In this document: positions 1 to 11,400 of the stretch, piece after piece
Position numbering within the stretch: the stretch's first letter is position 1
Layout of the letters: each line of letters opens with the position of its first letter
Source: Discostella pseudostelligera
Lineage: Eukaryota; Bacillariophyta; Thalassiosirophyceae; Thalassiosirales; Thalassiosiraceae
Assembly: GCA_036940085.1 (NCBI GenBank)
Contig: JALLBK010000077.1
Span: 1 to 36,612 of the forward strand
DNA length: 36,612 nucleotides
Reading direction: 5' to 3'
Notes under the pieces: generated by a model
What the model saw: the letters and a program-made list of their open reading frames with translations, nothing else
What the model was told of the DNA's origin: nothing
The model's database searches: none
Made by a program: the position numbers and the translations under genes

Positions 1-297
1 GCGAAGAGATGGTACTCTTTGTACGTAGCCTCAAATAATACTACGTAAACAAGTCACCAAAATCAAAGTAACTCAGGATCTTCCAGGCTGTGTCCATAGG
101 CAGAATTTTATTTCCCATTTTCCAGCTTTTTTTGCTCCGAAACGTACTGTCTATCGCCGAGGTCGGCAACTGTGTCCATAGGCAGAATGAGAGAAGGGAG
201 GTACGTACCCACCCAAGAAAGGGCAGGAACACCCATCACCATCAGATGCCATTACAATTCCATCCAAATAATACTCCTACTACTCCCATCTCCCATC

Positions 298-1715
298 ATG
301 ACAACCACCACCCAAGCCGCTCACACAGCATGCCGGCGTCATAGGCGAACTGAAATGGTTGTTATTAATTCTGCCTCAGCTGCGGCATCGCAGTACTCCA
401 AAAGATTGGTGACATCCGGTGGGAGGACAGCCGGCGCAAGCCACAGGCACCAAGTTTGTGCATTGGTTCATGATGTATATCTGGGGCTAGGACCAATTTA
501 TTTCCGCCGTGCCTATCGAATGGAGTACTCCTCATTTCTGCATCTCCGCAAAAAATTGAAGGATAATATGGATGCAGCAAAGCAGAATATGACAACACAT
601 ATTTCCAATGGGGAGAAAGGGTGGTCGCTATAAACTTCCACCGATACCTAATGACGCGGTACCATCACAGACTAGGTTGGCGTGTGCTCTACCATATTTC
701 AGTGGTGGATCACCATACAACATAATGTCTTTGTATGGAGTGTCGCACACAATTGTGTTTGACAGCATATGGCAAGTAGTTGAGGCAACAGACAATGTGG
801 AAGAATTCAAAATCTTGTACCCAGAGTGCCACAGAATGCAAGAAGCCATCGCTTGCGGCTTTGCAGCAGTGAGTGATGTTCGCTTTACCAATTGTGCTGG
901 CGCAGTGGATGGAGTTGTCATTTGGACAAATAGGCCGACAGAAAATGATACATTTGCTCAAGTCAGTGATGGAAAGTTTTATTGCGGGCGGAAGAAGAAA
1001 TATGGACTCAACTGCCAGGCAGTCTCTGATGTCAATGGCCGAATACTTGATACATCGATTACACACAGAGCTGCGACCTCAGATGTTATAGCATTTGAAG
1101 CAAGTTCTTTGTTTGGTCGTTTAGAAGCAGGTGTGCTCAAGGAGGGTTTGATGCTATTCGGTGACAATGCATACCTGAACACACTACATGGCATCGCCGT
1201 ACCCCAACGCAAATGGTACAAGAGATGCGTATAACTTCTACCAGTCACAATTACGAATCAGAGTCAAATGTTGTTTTCGAATGTTGGCCATGCGTTGGGG
1301 AATATTACGCATGGCTATTCCTCAAAATATGTCCATGGTAAAGGTAATTGGAATGGTGAATGCCCTCGCAAAGATGCATAGTTTTTGCCTTGATGAGAGT
1401 CATTTGGGCAATATGCGCGCAGAGATGGAAATGTATCGTGATGCAAACAGGCTTCGTCGTGATGTCGTGTACATGCAGGGGGTGGGCTGTGTTGCAATGA
1501 ATGATACTGACGAGCATGCTGGGGTTGCTATTCCAACAGACTTGACAGACATTGGGAATGACTCAGATGATGTTCCCAGATCTGTGATTAGGCAGGATGT
1601 AATAAGAAATTTCAACCAGCTGCTTGAAATCAATGAGACAGGAGAGTTCTTGTCGAGGCGATTGTTCCACGACATGGTGATAGCACAAGGACTTCAGACA
1701 AACTTGTTCAGATAA
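298..1715 (+). pseudogene. Harbinger transposase (DDE_Tnp_4-like), broken
   Basis: The reading frame is in three pieces: 298 to about 614, about 614 to 1180, and about 1180 to 1715, each offset by one base, so at least two frameshifts are present. Frame 1 has the FRRAYRM segment usual before the catalytic domain. Frame 2 has the helix-turn-helix-like region (YFSGGSPYNIM) and the first two catalytic aspartates, in GAVDGVVIW (codon 908-910) and FGDNAYLN (1163-1165). Frame 3 continues with DAYNFYQSQLRIRV and RWGILR. The third catalytic acid, normally Glu in a RVECAF-like motif, is Lys here (AAA at 1266-1268). With two frameshifts and a lost catalytic residue it cannot make an active enzyme. The upstream limit is uncertain. 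Confidence 0.85.
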
Positions 1716-1784
1716 ATAAGTATGCATTTAACATCTACATATGACTACATGACTTGACTTCATCTCCCCTACAACATTACATTA

Positions 1785-3010
1785 CTAGTCTACAAGACAC
1801 GGGCGCTTATGAAACATATCACACTCCTTCATCTGCTTCTTCAGATTGAGTATCTCCACTTGCAGCTCATCCACCTGCTCATTCAACATGGCATACAATG
1901 TATCATTATCAATCGTAGCAGGGTCGACTAGCCTCAACATTAGAGTGGACCTCTCAATCTTTGTCTTGAGATAGATATTCATGAGATTATTCCACTTGGA
2001 AATATTGGCTTCAATCCTTGCCACCATCTCATTGTGCTGGCCAAGATCACGAATGCTTTTAGCAACAACAACCATGTCATTCTGGTCACTCTTCTTCTTC
2101 CTGCCGCCAAGAATAGATGGCACACCACTCGCTCCATTGATCTCGGATCATTCCTGGCCACTGCACTTGTAACGAGATTGTTCTCCTCAAGATGATGCCA
2201 AAGATAAAGCAAGTAGGATGGCCTGCCTCTGAGGAATTCCCCCCTTGAAGCTACTAATGCCCCATCCCTCATCGTCGTCGTCCCACTCCTCTCCCACCTT
2301 GCAATGATGCGTCCAAGATTCACCAACATATTGGTAATCTTCTCCTTGCAGTTTTCAGCGGTAGCTGGGATCAATCCGGCAACTTCATCAAATGGGATAA
2401 CCATTTCAAAACTAAAATCTTCGTGCATGCTCATGATTCAGGTTTCAGGAGCAAAGGAAGGATCGTTCCACAAAATTGCCATCATCTCCCAGCAGGTTAG
2501 AGGAGCATCTGCAGCGTTGCGGCCATCGAGCTCTAGGTGGGTGCGAGCAAAGGTGTTTCGACGAAAGAATGCACTACGAATCTCATCATTATCGATGAGA
2601 CAGTGGATGAGGCAAAGGTAGGGTGCCTTCTGAATCCAGGATAAACCCCTGCTGGTGGCTATGGCTGACGCAGCTATCAACAATTGCCTCTCGTCAATGG
2701 CCTCTTGAGTGGCATTCACTGCATAGAGTTGGCATGTAGCATATTTTGCTTGTAGATATGCAACATCATTTGGGGTAAAAATGGCATGTGCATTCAACCA
2801 AGTGGTACACTGTGCAATTATCCATGACTTGCAATGGGGCTTGACTACATTCCCTTGAGAGGAGACAAACAAATCCCAACGGCGCTTGACTTCAGATCGT
2901 AGCATGGCATTGGATGGGTGTACCGAGGGCTTGATGGACTTCCATGGTTCTTCCTCCCAGTCGACAACCACTTTTCCATCAGTACTTGGAAGCCCACAAC
3001 AAACGACCAA
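1785..3010 (-). pseudogene. Second (accessory) Harbinger gene, broken
   Basis: Three open segments follow each other on the minus strand, convergent with the transposase. The first, 3010-2438, starts with ATG and ends at TGA 2438-2440; reading continues in the same frame from 2437, so this stop looks like a nonsense change. A frameshift near 2100-2123 leads to the last segment, which ends at 1785. The C-terminal part has a basic GGRKKK patch and then a likely coiled coil (DELQVEILNLKKQMKE). PIF/Harbinger elements usually carry a Myb/SANT-like DNA-binding protein as their second gene; I do not see a clear SANT signature, so that role is inferred from position only. It could also be two separate small proteins. 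Confidence 0.5.
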
Positions 3011-3712
3011 GATATCCCTTCAATAAATTCCCCTTCTCGTTGAGGTACACAGCACTGGTACACTGGCTGTTGTTGGTGTTGGGTTCAGCAAGGGCTCCAT
3101 TGATGCCGGCAGGAGGGCGATTGGGCAATGACGGCAATGATGATGAAGCCAAAACTGATGATGAATGTGGAGCGAGGCGATAGTCGCATCCATGGTGGGA
3201 AGAGATCCCAACATGACTGGGGTCAAAGCGAGAGGATCGATGATCATGGCGGAGATGTGAGTTGATGTCGTTGAAAGTAGAATGAAGTAAAATGATGAAT
3301 TATGAGATGAACTCACCACCTTGCATCACGTATCACATGAAATCCGACCACGTACTACCCAGCCGCGCCATCCATAAAACCAAGGATAAGCAAATAAAAT
3401 GGGTGCGCGCCATAAATATTGACCCAGGCAATTGCTAGTGAGGCCAGGGGTCTTGTTGGTAGCATATTGGCAGAGAGGTATTTGATATTGGTGCATTGAC
3501 GAGTGATGATCGATGCAATATTGGTGGTGTTGATTGATATTATGATGGTGGGAAGTAGCAAAATTTTGGCGGGAGGCAACTAGGCAACTCAACTCCGCAA
3601 CTTTTGGAGGGACAACCCAGCAAGAGGAGAAGTCCCTCCAAGTTCTTGTTTTTTCGTCTTGAAGGGTACTGAGCCCAAAAAAAAGTCCTCAAGACGAGAA
3701 AATGGGCAAAGA
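3011..3712. other. Non-coding right part of the Harbinger element
   Basis: I see no convincing gene between the accessory gene and the right terminal repeat. Open frames here are short and of low complexity (His-rich on the minus strand). Confidence 0.4.
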
Positions 3713-4029
3713 ATTCTGCCTATGGACACGGCCTCAACACTGTTGTTTCCCTCACTGAGGTCGGCCGAGCTGACTTGGTTGTACTACGTAAGATTTCATG
3801 GGTTCTGCTGCGGTTGGTGTGCCGCCCGGGCTGTTCGGAGCCCCAGAAAGCAAGCAGATTGGTCCTACAAATGCAGCAGCGGAGGGTTGTTGTTGGAGTA
3901 GATCTAGATTAGTAGGGTTATTAATTTAGTAGACCAAAAAGAGAATAGAAACAGATCTAATAGTTTGTGGGCTTCATGTACCATAGCCTACTTAGTCATT
4001 GGGAGGGATGCACGTTTTTTGCTCTCAAT

Positions 4030-5448
4030 CTAGTCAAACAAGTCTTGTATGAAGTGTGACACTGGGAAATTCTTACGGTTCGGCAAAACATAGTCCAAGT
4101 CAACTTCATCGACACCTGCCCACTTTGCCAGTGGAAGGAAGACTGCTTCCCAAGAAGTTGTGGGGATTATACGGCCTCTTCCAATATTAAGGGGGGCATT
4201 TTCCTTGATTGCTGGATATGTTCCAACAATTTGACCTCCACGAACACTTCCACCTGCCATGAAGTAATTCCCACCCCAACCATGATCAGAGCCTGCATTT
4301 CCATTTGGAGCGATGGTGCGGGCAAAGTCAGAAACCTGGATCACTGTCACGGAATCCCATACGTTCTTTGCTTTCATTTCATCCACAAATGCCTTGAGGG
4401 ACGCATCAACGTCGGCAAACAATCTTTCTTGGTTGGCGAGCAATGCATCATGTGTGTCCCCTATTGAGCGAGTGGTATCGGTGTGAGAATAAGGGCAAAA
4501 AGAGAGAGGTGCATAGAAAGTTCAGTTCACTACTTACACCCGCCAGTCTCCAAGTAAAAGAAATCAGCATCACTCCGACGGACAGAGCGAGAATCAATCA
4601 TTTTTGCTACCATACTCAACTGCCTTCCGAAGCCACTTGTGGGGAATGAAATTTGTGTGGTCTTGCCTGCTAGCGTGTCAAACATGATTTTGTTTTTGGA
4701 GAGGCTCGTCATCAGTGCGTCTGAATACCATTCTGCAAAAACACCAGATTCGGATTTAGTTCCCCCATTGAGCAAGCTGATTGTGCTCTCCATACCACTG
4801 GTTGACTGTGCCTGATTGAATGGAGTGACGCCGGCATCACTTAGAATCACAGGCGACGACGAGGATGTCTTCCCGATTAGGGATATCGAGTTCACATTCA
4901 GTGAAAATGCACCCGCAACACGACCTTTCTTTGTTAGGACATCTTTGATCCTCCCGAGGACGCCCGTGCCATCCTGCGCTTTGAGAGGATCTATTTTCTG
5001 TGCTGCTAGCTGCATGAAATTGTGCGCAAAAAGCTGTGTTTTGGTATCTCTCCAATAATTTTCCTTGTTTGTTTCCTTGGTCAAATCGCCAGCATTTGCT
5101 GTCAATATAATTGGAAAGGTTGATCAGCGATGAAACATATTAGGCACCTGTAGGCATCAACAATAAGATTGAGCTCTTACCGAAGAATAGCAGATCACCG
5201 TCATTGAACAGTTTCTGAGCAGTTTCAAACTTTGGATGGACCGCAAATGTTTCACATGCTTGATTGGTGGTAGTCCTGTTCAGCACTTTCAAAGTAACCC
5301 GGTTAAGGGCAACTTCCTGGCGAAGATCCAAATATTCGTCCCAGAGTGTTGTGTTGTCAGTTTTGATAGAGCACGTGTAAGGAACCAACATGTTGAAAGA
5401 GTCACAGCCTCCACCGAACAAAACGTAAACAATTGCCTTGTATGTGTT
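4030..5448 (-). other. DUF1501 domain at the C-terminus
   Basis: Residues about 3705-4123, exons 26-28. It opens with YKAIVYVLFGGGCDSFNM and carries GGWDTH (split between exons 27 and 28), VIQVSDFARTIAPNG, NAGSDHGWGGNYFMAGG and RGRIIPTTSWEAV, the characteristic DUF1501 string. The family is, as far as I recall, placed with alkaline-phosphatase/sulfatase-like folds, in which Asp and His of such motifs bind metal; enzyme activity here is inference. The domain ends normally at a TAG stop. Confidence 0.92.
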
Positions 5449-8400
5449 GTTCGACATTGGCGGTGGTGCAGGCACTACCCTCTCTAGCCCGGTCTTAAGG
5501 ACGAGGTTTGTGGTATGGAACTCGGGAGTAGTTAAAATGAGTTGCTGGGAAAGTTATATAAGAGAAAAAAGTCAAGCACCAGTAATAACTGACAGCGCAA
5601 AGGATGAAACAGAAATGACACACCTGGGCAACACGAAGTGCAGCACCTGCGGGGTCCATGATGGATGTTTGGTTTAGTTTTGAGATGTATGCATCTTTTA
5701 TCAGTCGCTTATTGTCAGTGCTGAGCCTCCCACTTGTGAGAATTGTTGAGAGTTCTCCAACAACACTTTCAGCCTGGTCTTGTGGAGTAGTGGTGGCTTT
5801 AATGTACGGCCTCGAGAAGGAGAGACGGGCAGATGCGCGAGAGAAATCGCCTTCGATGCAATTTGTCCCCACCGCTCCGACACCCCCATAACATGTACTC
5901 AATCCAAATTTCACCATGGAGAACATGCCGTTAAGGAGACCGACTGAATTTGTTCAGTTATTTGAAACGTCAAATTGATTAGATCATTTTTGTTTTATAA
6001 ACAGAAAGCGAACAGTTTCTTACCAATTTTGGGCATATCCATGAGCATTGCTTCAGGAGCTACTAGTGTCGCATCTCTTGGACGGCCACCCGGAACATAT
6101 TCAGGTAGCATGAACGAAAATACACTGCGGAAACTGTGCGCCATCATGCCGATTTTGTAGTCTAAGTCAAGCAACTTTACAACAGGTTGGCCAGCAGATA
6201 ATTGAAGCTCCATTCCTCTCATGAGCGCCATCAGTCTGAGCAAAGGCTCGCGAAGATTCCCCTTGAAGGGATCGGCATCAAGCTGAACAGATCTCGCTTC
6301 TGGGTCGAGCAAGACTGCGGCGATAGTTGCAGCAAGATCGCCATATTTGCTGGGTGAAACAGAATGTAAAAAGTGGGGATGAAACTCAGTACCTGTGCTA
6401 CAAGGCAAGGAATTAATAACAAAGAATTACAGGAGAAATCACTTACCCTTTGCCAATTCCTTCGTAACTGCCAGTGCGGAATGCTGTCGCAACAGCTTTG
6501 ACGTATCGAGGCTTCGGATTGGATGTCGTGAACCGTTGAATCAACCGGAAGGCAATAAATGGAGCTGTATTGGTATGGTAAAAGTAGTGATCAAGAGCGG
6601 CCTCTGTTTCATACTGAGCATCTCTCACAGTTGCCTACGGTGAGGGAAGGATGGTAAGAAATAAAGTGGAATAAGATCATATGGCGGTACTTGAAAGAAA
6701 AACTGTTGAAATAGTTACGCGGCCAACTCACTTCGGTGTTTAGGACTGACATGAAACTTGGTGCATTACGGAAGGCGTAAGTGCTTGCTCCTTGAATAGC
6801 GACTGTCGAGCGGATGTTTCTGAGGCGGAACAGACGACCCACATTATCTATCACCTCAAACACAGTATTTTTGTCGAAGGCCCCGCTGCTAGTTACCAGG
6901 TAGGCGGTGACACCATTGACTGTAGTATGAGGAAGGTAAGTTCCTTCTGGGTAGGAAGCAGGATCGTATGCCCCAATCGTAAGCTTTGACAAGACTTCCT
7001 CTACACTTCTTGGCATTTTGTTGAAGACTAAAGATTCAGATACAGCTATGGAACAGAGACAACCGCCTGTGTCGAGGGTTTCACAAGCGTTGTTTCCACA
7101 TGAATTTCCGGCCATTACATCATTGTTGTTCGTTGGATAGTCGTTGTCCCAATACACTTTGAAATAGTTCCTGTTGTCGTCTCGTACGTGAGGGTGCAAA
7201 CTGGCATACGACTGCAAGGATTTTGGAATTTCAGTTCGTTAGACACGGTAAAGCTCACAACTGACCCAAGGCAGAATCAAGAGTAAAACAAAACGACCTA
7301 CCTCAGGCTTAAACACCAAGGCTACTTGACCAATTGCATTGACCTTAACCTGAATTGCGCAGCTATCGGTGGTCCAGTGAAATCCTTTTTTGTAGGCATC
7401 GATACCCGCAATATCATTAAAATCGCAACTGATCATGCCCATGGCCTTGCAACGGGCATTTGCGGTTGAAAAAGTAACACGCTCTTGGTCGTATAGGTAG
7501 CCAGGAAATCGTTCAGCCTGAAGATCAAAGGTACCTGCGCAGCATGCCTCTGAAGCGTAAGGCAAAAGCGGGTTGGCGCAAGATGATGTCGAATACCTTT
7601 CTTTGTAAATGACCTTCTTTGCGTCGGCATAAAAAGCTTGCTCTACACATGCAGGCCGGACATACTCATAATGAATGCCAGAGCTTGCTTGAACAACACG
7701 CAAGATATCGGCGTCGCATTCTTTTCCTGTGCAGGCAAGATTCTCTTCTAAAGTCACAGTGTTTCTCCATCGGCAATTGCCATTAACGTCTTTTTTGCAA
7801 AGCGCTGACTTCAGAAATGAATTGTCATCTAGGGCGAATTTTCTCAGGGTAAGATCGTTCTTAAACATTTGATCGTCTTCCATCAATTCTGGCATGTGCA
7901 ACGCCCCAAGTAACCGAAAAGTTGCTCCCTTCCTTAGAAATTGTTTCTTGGGAAGGTCGACCTTCAAGAGAAATGCGATAGCAAAAGATCATTATGAGCG
8001 GTTTAGCAGAGTGTGCCTCCGATAGAATACTGACACCTTTGTTAAACTCACACAGAGTGGATAACGATCCCCAATATAACCCCCAGTCATATCCGTCTTG
8101 GGAAATTTATCACGCCAGGGAGCTTGGATTTTCATTGGATCTTGGCGGTTTCCAGACCAAGTGTTCTCTTCTATATTTCCCCGGCCTTGCTGGTAGTCAA
8201 ATCCAGTCCAAATTCTTGCAAAGGACATGATTTCGTCATTAGTATAGGCCAACATGGGCTGTAATTTATCGTCGAGCACTGGAGTGCCATCAGGATGAAG
8301 TTTATACAGTCCAGTTGAAAACAACTGCATGATCTCACGAGCCTGAAAAGGACAGCGATGACAGTTTAGCACAATAGTTGAGCGCCAATAATTGTTGACA

Positions 8401-11400
8401 AAGAACCCACTTACGAAGTTTTCATCTGCAAAGCTTATTGTCTGCTGATTCTCCCACATGTAGGCTGCGCTTTTGCTTTGGAGGAAAGACAAGTTTTCTC
8501 CCATTAGTGGACTGTATGCGATCTCTCGAAGCATATCACGATAATTACCAAACGCATGTCGGACAAAAATGTCATAGTATGTGAGAACTGAGTAGACGGG
8601 GAAAATGAGACAAATGCGGCATGCGTTGAGATATCAATGATAAGGTATTGATCTTGTGATAATGAGATGCAGGAAAGAGGGGCTTACAAGCTTCAGTGTG
8701 AGATCCTTCAACGTCTATGGCGCTACGAGCGATGACAAGAAGCTGAGCAAATGCCCAGGCAACTCTCTGCCGAAGTTGATCAGGCGCTGTGAGGCCAACT
8801 TGTATCCAAGTAAATTCTCGTTGTCTCCAGAGATCCCAGGATGTGTCTCTCCCTGTTGCAACTTCGAATACGTGGCCAACACCTGGGTCATTTGCACTCT
8901 CATAGGGTGAACCGCATAAAATGATTCCGCCTCCTCCAACATTGGTTTCTGCTCCGAAGTATTCCGCCACTTTGGCCAGTCGTACCTCGTTTGGCAAGTC
9001 AACAAACTTAATTTTATCGCCGAATCTGCTCAACTTCGAAAACAGAGGACTGTAGATATCCCAGCGGTGGATAGGGTGAGCCCTCAAAATAGGATTGCTT
9101 GGCTGCGCCGATGCCGGATAAGTGAGGATTGCACTCCGATTTATGTCCATCCACTTTGTAATAGGATGAGAGTGGTTGTTCATCTCAGCAATTATGTTGC
9201 CCGGGTGTGTATTCATCAAAGTCCAGTACGTGAAGTCGTACACAGAAAGACTGATGGCGAAAAAATGAATAGCAAGTGGTGGTGAGATCTTCAGCCTCAT
9301 CGATGAAAAATAAACATAACCGACATAAATTTGTCCTTACTGATCTGGGTGAACGCGTCGAAAGCATTGGGAACGGATGATGATGTCTACTTCCACAAGT
9401 GTGTTGTGATTTGAACTGCAAGACATCCCTGTCAATGGAAATGTAATATCACGCAACAGTGGATTAGCATCAATGGTTGCTCTTTGCTGCAAAAGAGTAG
9501 CAAGAGAAGAATTCGTCTCGGGGCCCATCGGAGTTGGGGTGCATTCACTAGCATTCAATATTTCCCATCGAGATCGTACACCTGGAACACACGGCGATGG
9601 TTGGGTGACATTATCTACATCCCTAAGTGGTAAACCTGCAATGGCATACACATATCTTCCCGTAATGTCATGGAGATCGATTATGTTGGAAGAATTCAGT
9701 TCAATCAGAACCAGTGGTGTACCTGCAGACCCACATGCTGTATTGGAACTGGAGAGAGAGCACTGATCTTCACTGAGGAATGTCCGAGGGGTATTGGCGC
9801 ACTTAGTTTTGTCACCAGTCAGGGACCTAACAAGTCCACCACCATCACTGATATGAGATTCCAGTGTGTTGTCTTCGAGCACTATTCTCGGATCGAATTG
9901 AAGCCAAGAGCCATCAGGCAATTTACCAAATACCGGTGCATCATTTTCCTCGGTCACAGCACTGAGCTGACCACAGAGGGGGTCGTTCAAGCCACCACGA
10001 AGAAGGTACTCCACTCCTTGACTTCGCACTTCATCTATGCGGTCAAGGATACCGGCGGTTACATTTGGAAGATTCAAGAAACTGTTTGGTTGGACTGAGT
10101 CCGGGTAAAATTTTACAAGAGGATTCGGTAGTGCTTGACAGGAGCCATCGGACATGCGAAGGTTGAACCATCCACCAGCCCACTCCTCAGGTCTTGAGCA
10201 CATCAAATATTCCTTGTTCCATTCCAACGGGTACTTGGAGCCGACCTTAAAGGCCAAGGATGTCACGACAGTACGGATGTGACCTGTAGCAGTGACCAGT
10301 GACCAGCAGAGTATTAGCCATAGAGTGTTAGACATGGAGAACACACAAGGCATCGACATTCGAACTCACCGTTCAGCATGATTGTAATGTAGGAGTCAGT
10401 CAAGTTGTTATATTTTGCTTGAAATCGCTGAGGGTTGATAACGCCACTATCCCCTTCCTTAACTGAAAAGGCAAAATTCCTCCATCGAGATAATACACCA
10501 CATGGGTGACCGTTGCGTGCAATTCCGACTGGATTAGTGAGCTGATGAAAACGAAACAGATCAGTTTCAATGGGCGAAGACGAACACCGTGGACAAAAGT
10601 AAGAACCATGTTTACGTACTCGTGGATTCGCGCGCTTCCTGAAATATTCACGGTGGCTAGTTATGTTCGTATTCATTTGATCTATTATCCATTGTTTTGC
10701 AGTTGCCTCTGTGAGAGTGGGGAAGGATGCAAGATCTTTGGCCATGGTACCAAATGTTCCAGTCTCTAACAAACGCGCTACCTTGTCGGCCTCACTAATT
10801 GTGCGGTTATAACTAGTGAGATAGTACTTCCCACTGCCATTCAAACCTGGCAGGGTAATTTGAGAGCCGCTATTAGCGTAGTCGGAAAAGTCTTGGCCGT
10901 ACAGCAACTTCATTGCAAATTCACCAGCAGCCTTCTCCCATGCTCTTCCATCGTAGGACAGTGCCACCGGTGCAATGTTAGATAATTTTCCAGCAGAATC
11001 AGCAACAACTGCCTTCGTGAGAATGCACAAGGAGTTACTCCGAGCCAACATGACAGGTCCGCTGGGAATTTCTGTGGGAATCAACTCCTCATTAGGACAG
11101 AAAGTGAGCGACGAAATAGTTGGCATGGCCGTTGGCTTCAAGATATAGAGCGTGTGTGTTGTTTGAAATGAGAATATAAGCATAAACCAATCATTCATGA
11201 AGTCTTAATAAGAACTGAATGTCAACAAGAAAGATTAACTCACAGAACGAGTTGGTGCTTCAGTTTCGTCAATTATCAACATGTCGGTTTGGCTCGCCGT
11301 TGGTGCGAGAGTAGGTGGTATGGTAGTCCGTTTTGCGATCTGCAAGTCATCAACCACAATGTCCCTGACAGACAACAATTTCGCGGCGACACAATATTAG

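Larger units (their letters stand above)
39..3791. mobile_element. PIF/Harbinger-type DNA transposon, inactive
   Basis: The element holds a DDE transposase relic on + and a second broken gene on -, facing each other, as in PIF/Harbinger elements. A 17-nt core (GTGTCCATAGGCAGAAT) lies at 90-106, again at 172-188, and inverted at 3713-3729. Similarity between the two ends continues on both sides of the core: inward a shared CCCATTTT, outward an AAGTCA block. A 10-bp direct repeat TACTACGTAA lies at 39-48 and 3782-3791 and may be the outer limit. Harbinger elements normally make a 3-bp target duplication, so the 10-bp repeat could instead be part of degenerate, partly palindromic termini. The exact ends are therefore uncertain; the element class is well supported by the transposase. 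Confidence 0.75.

Noticed and set aside
4030..11198. Separate bacterial-style DUF1800 and DUF1501 genes, or bacterial contamination
   Set aside because: The domains are cut by many short introns, share an exon, and are in phase with upstream G8/kringle exons.
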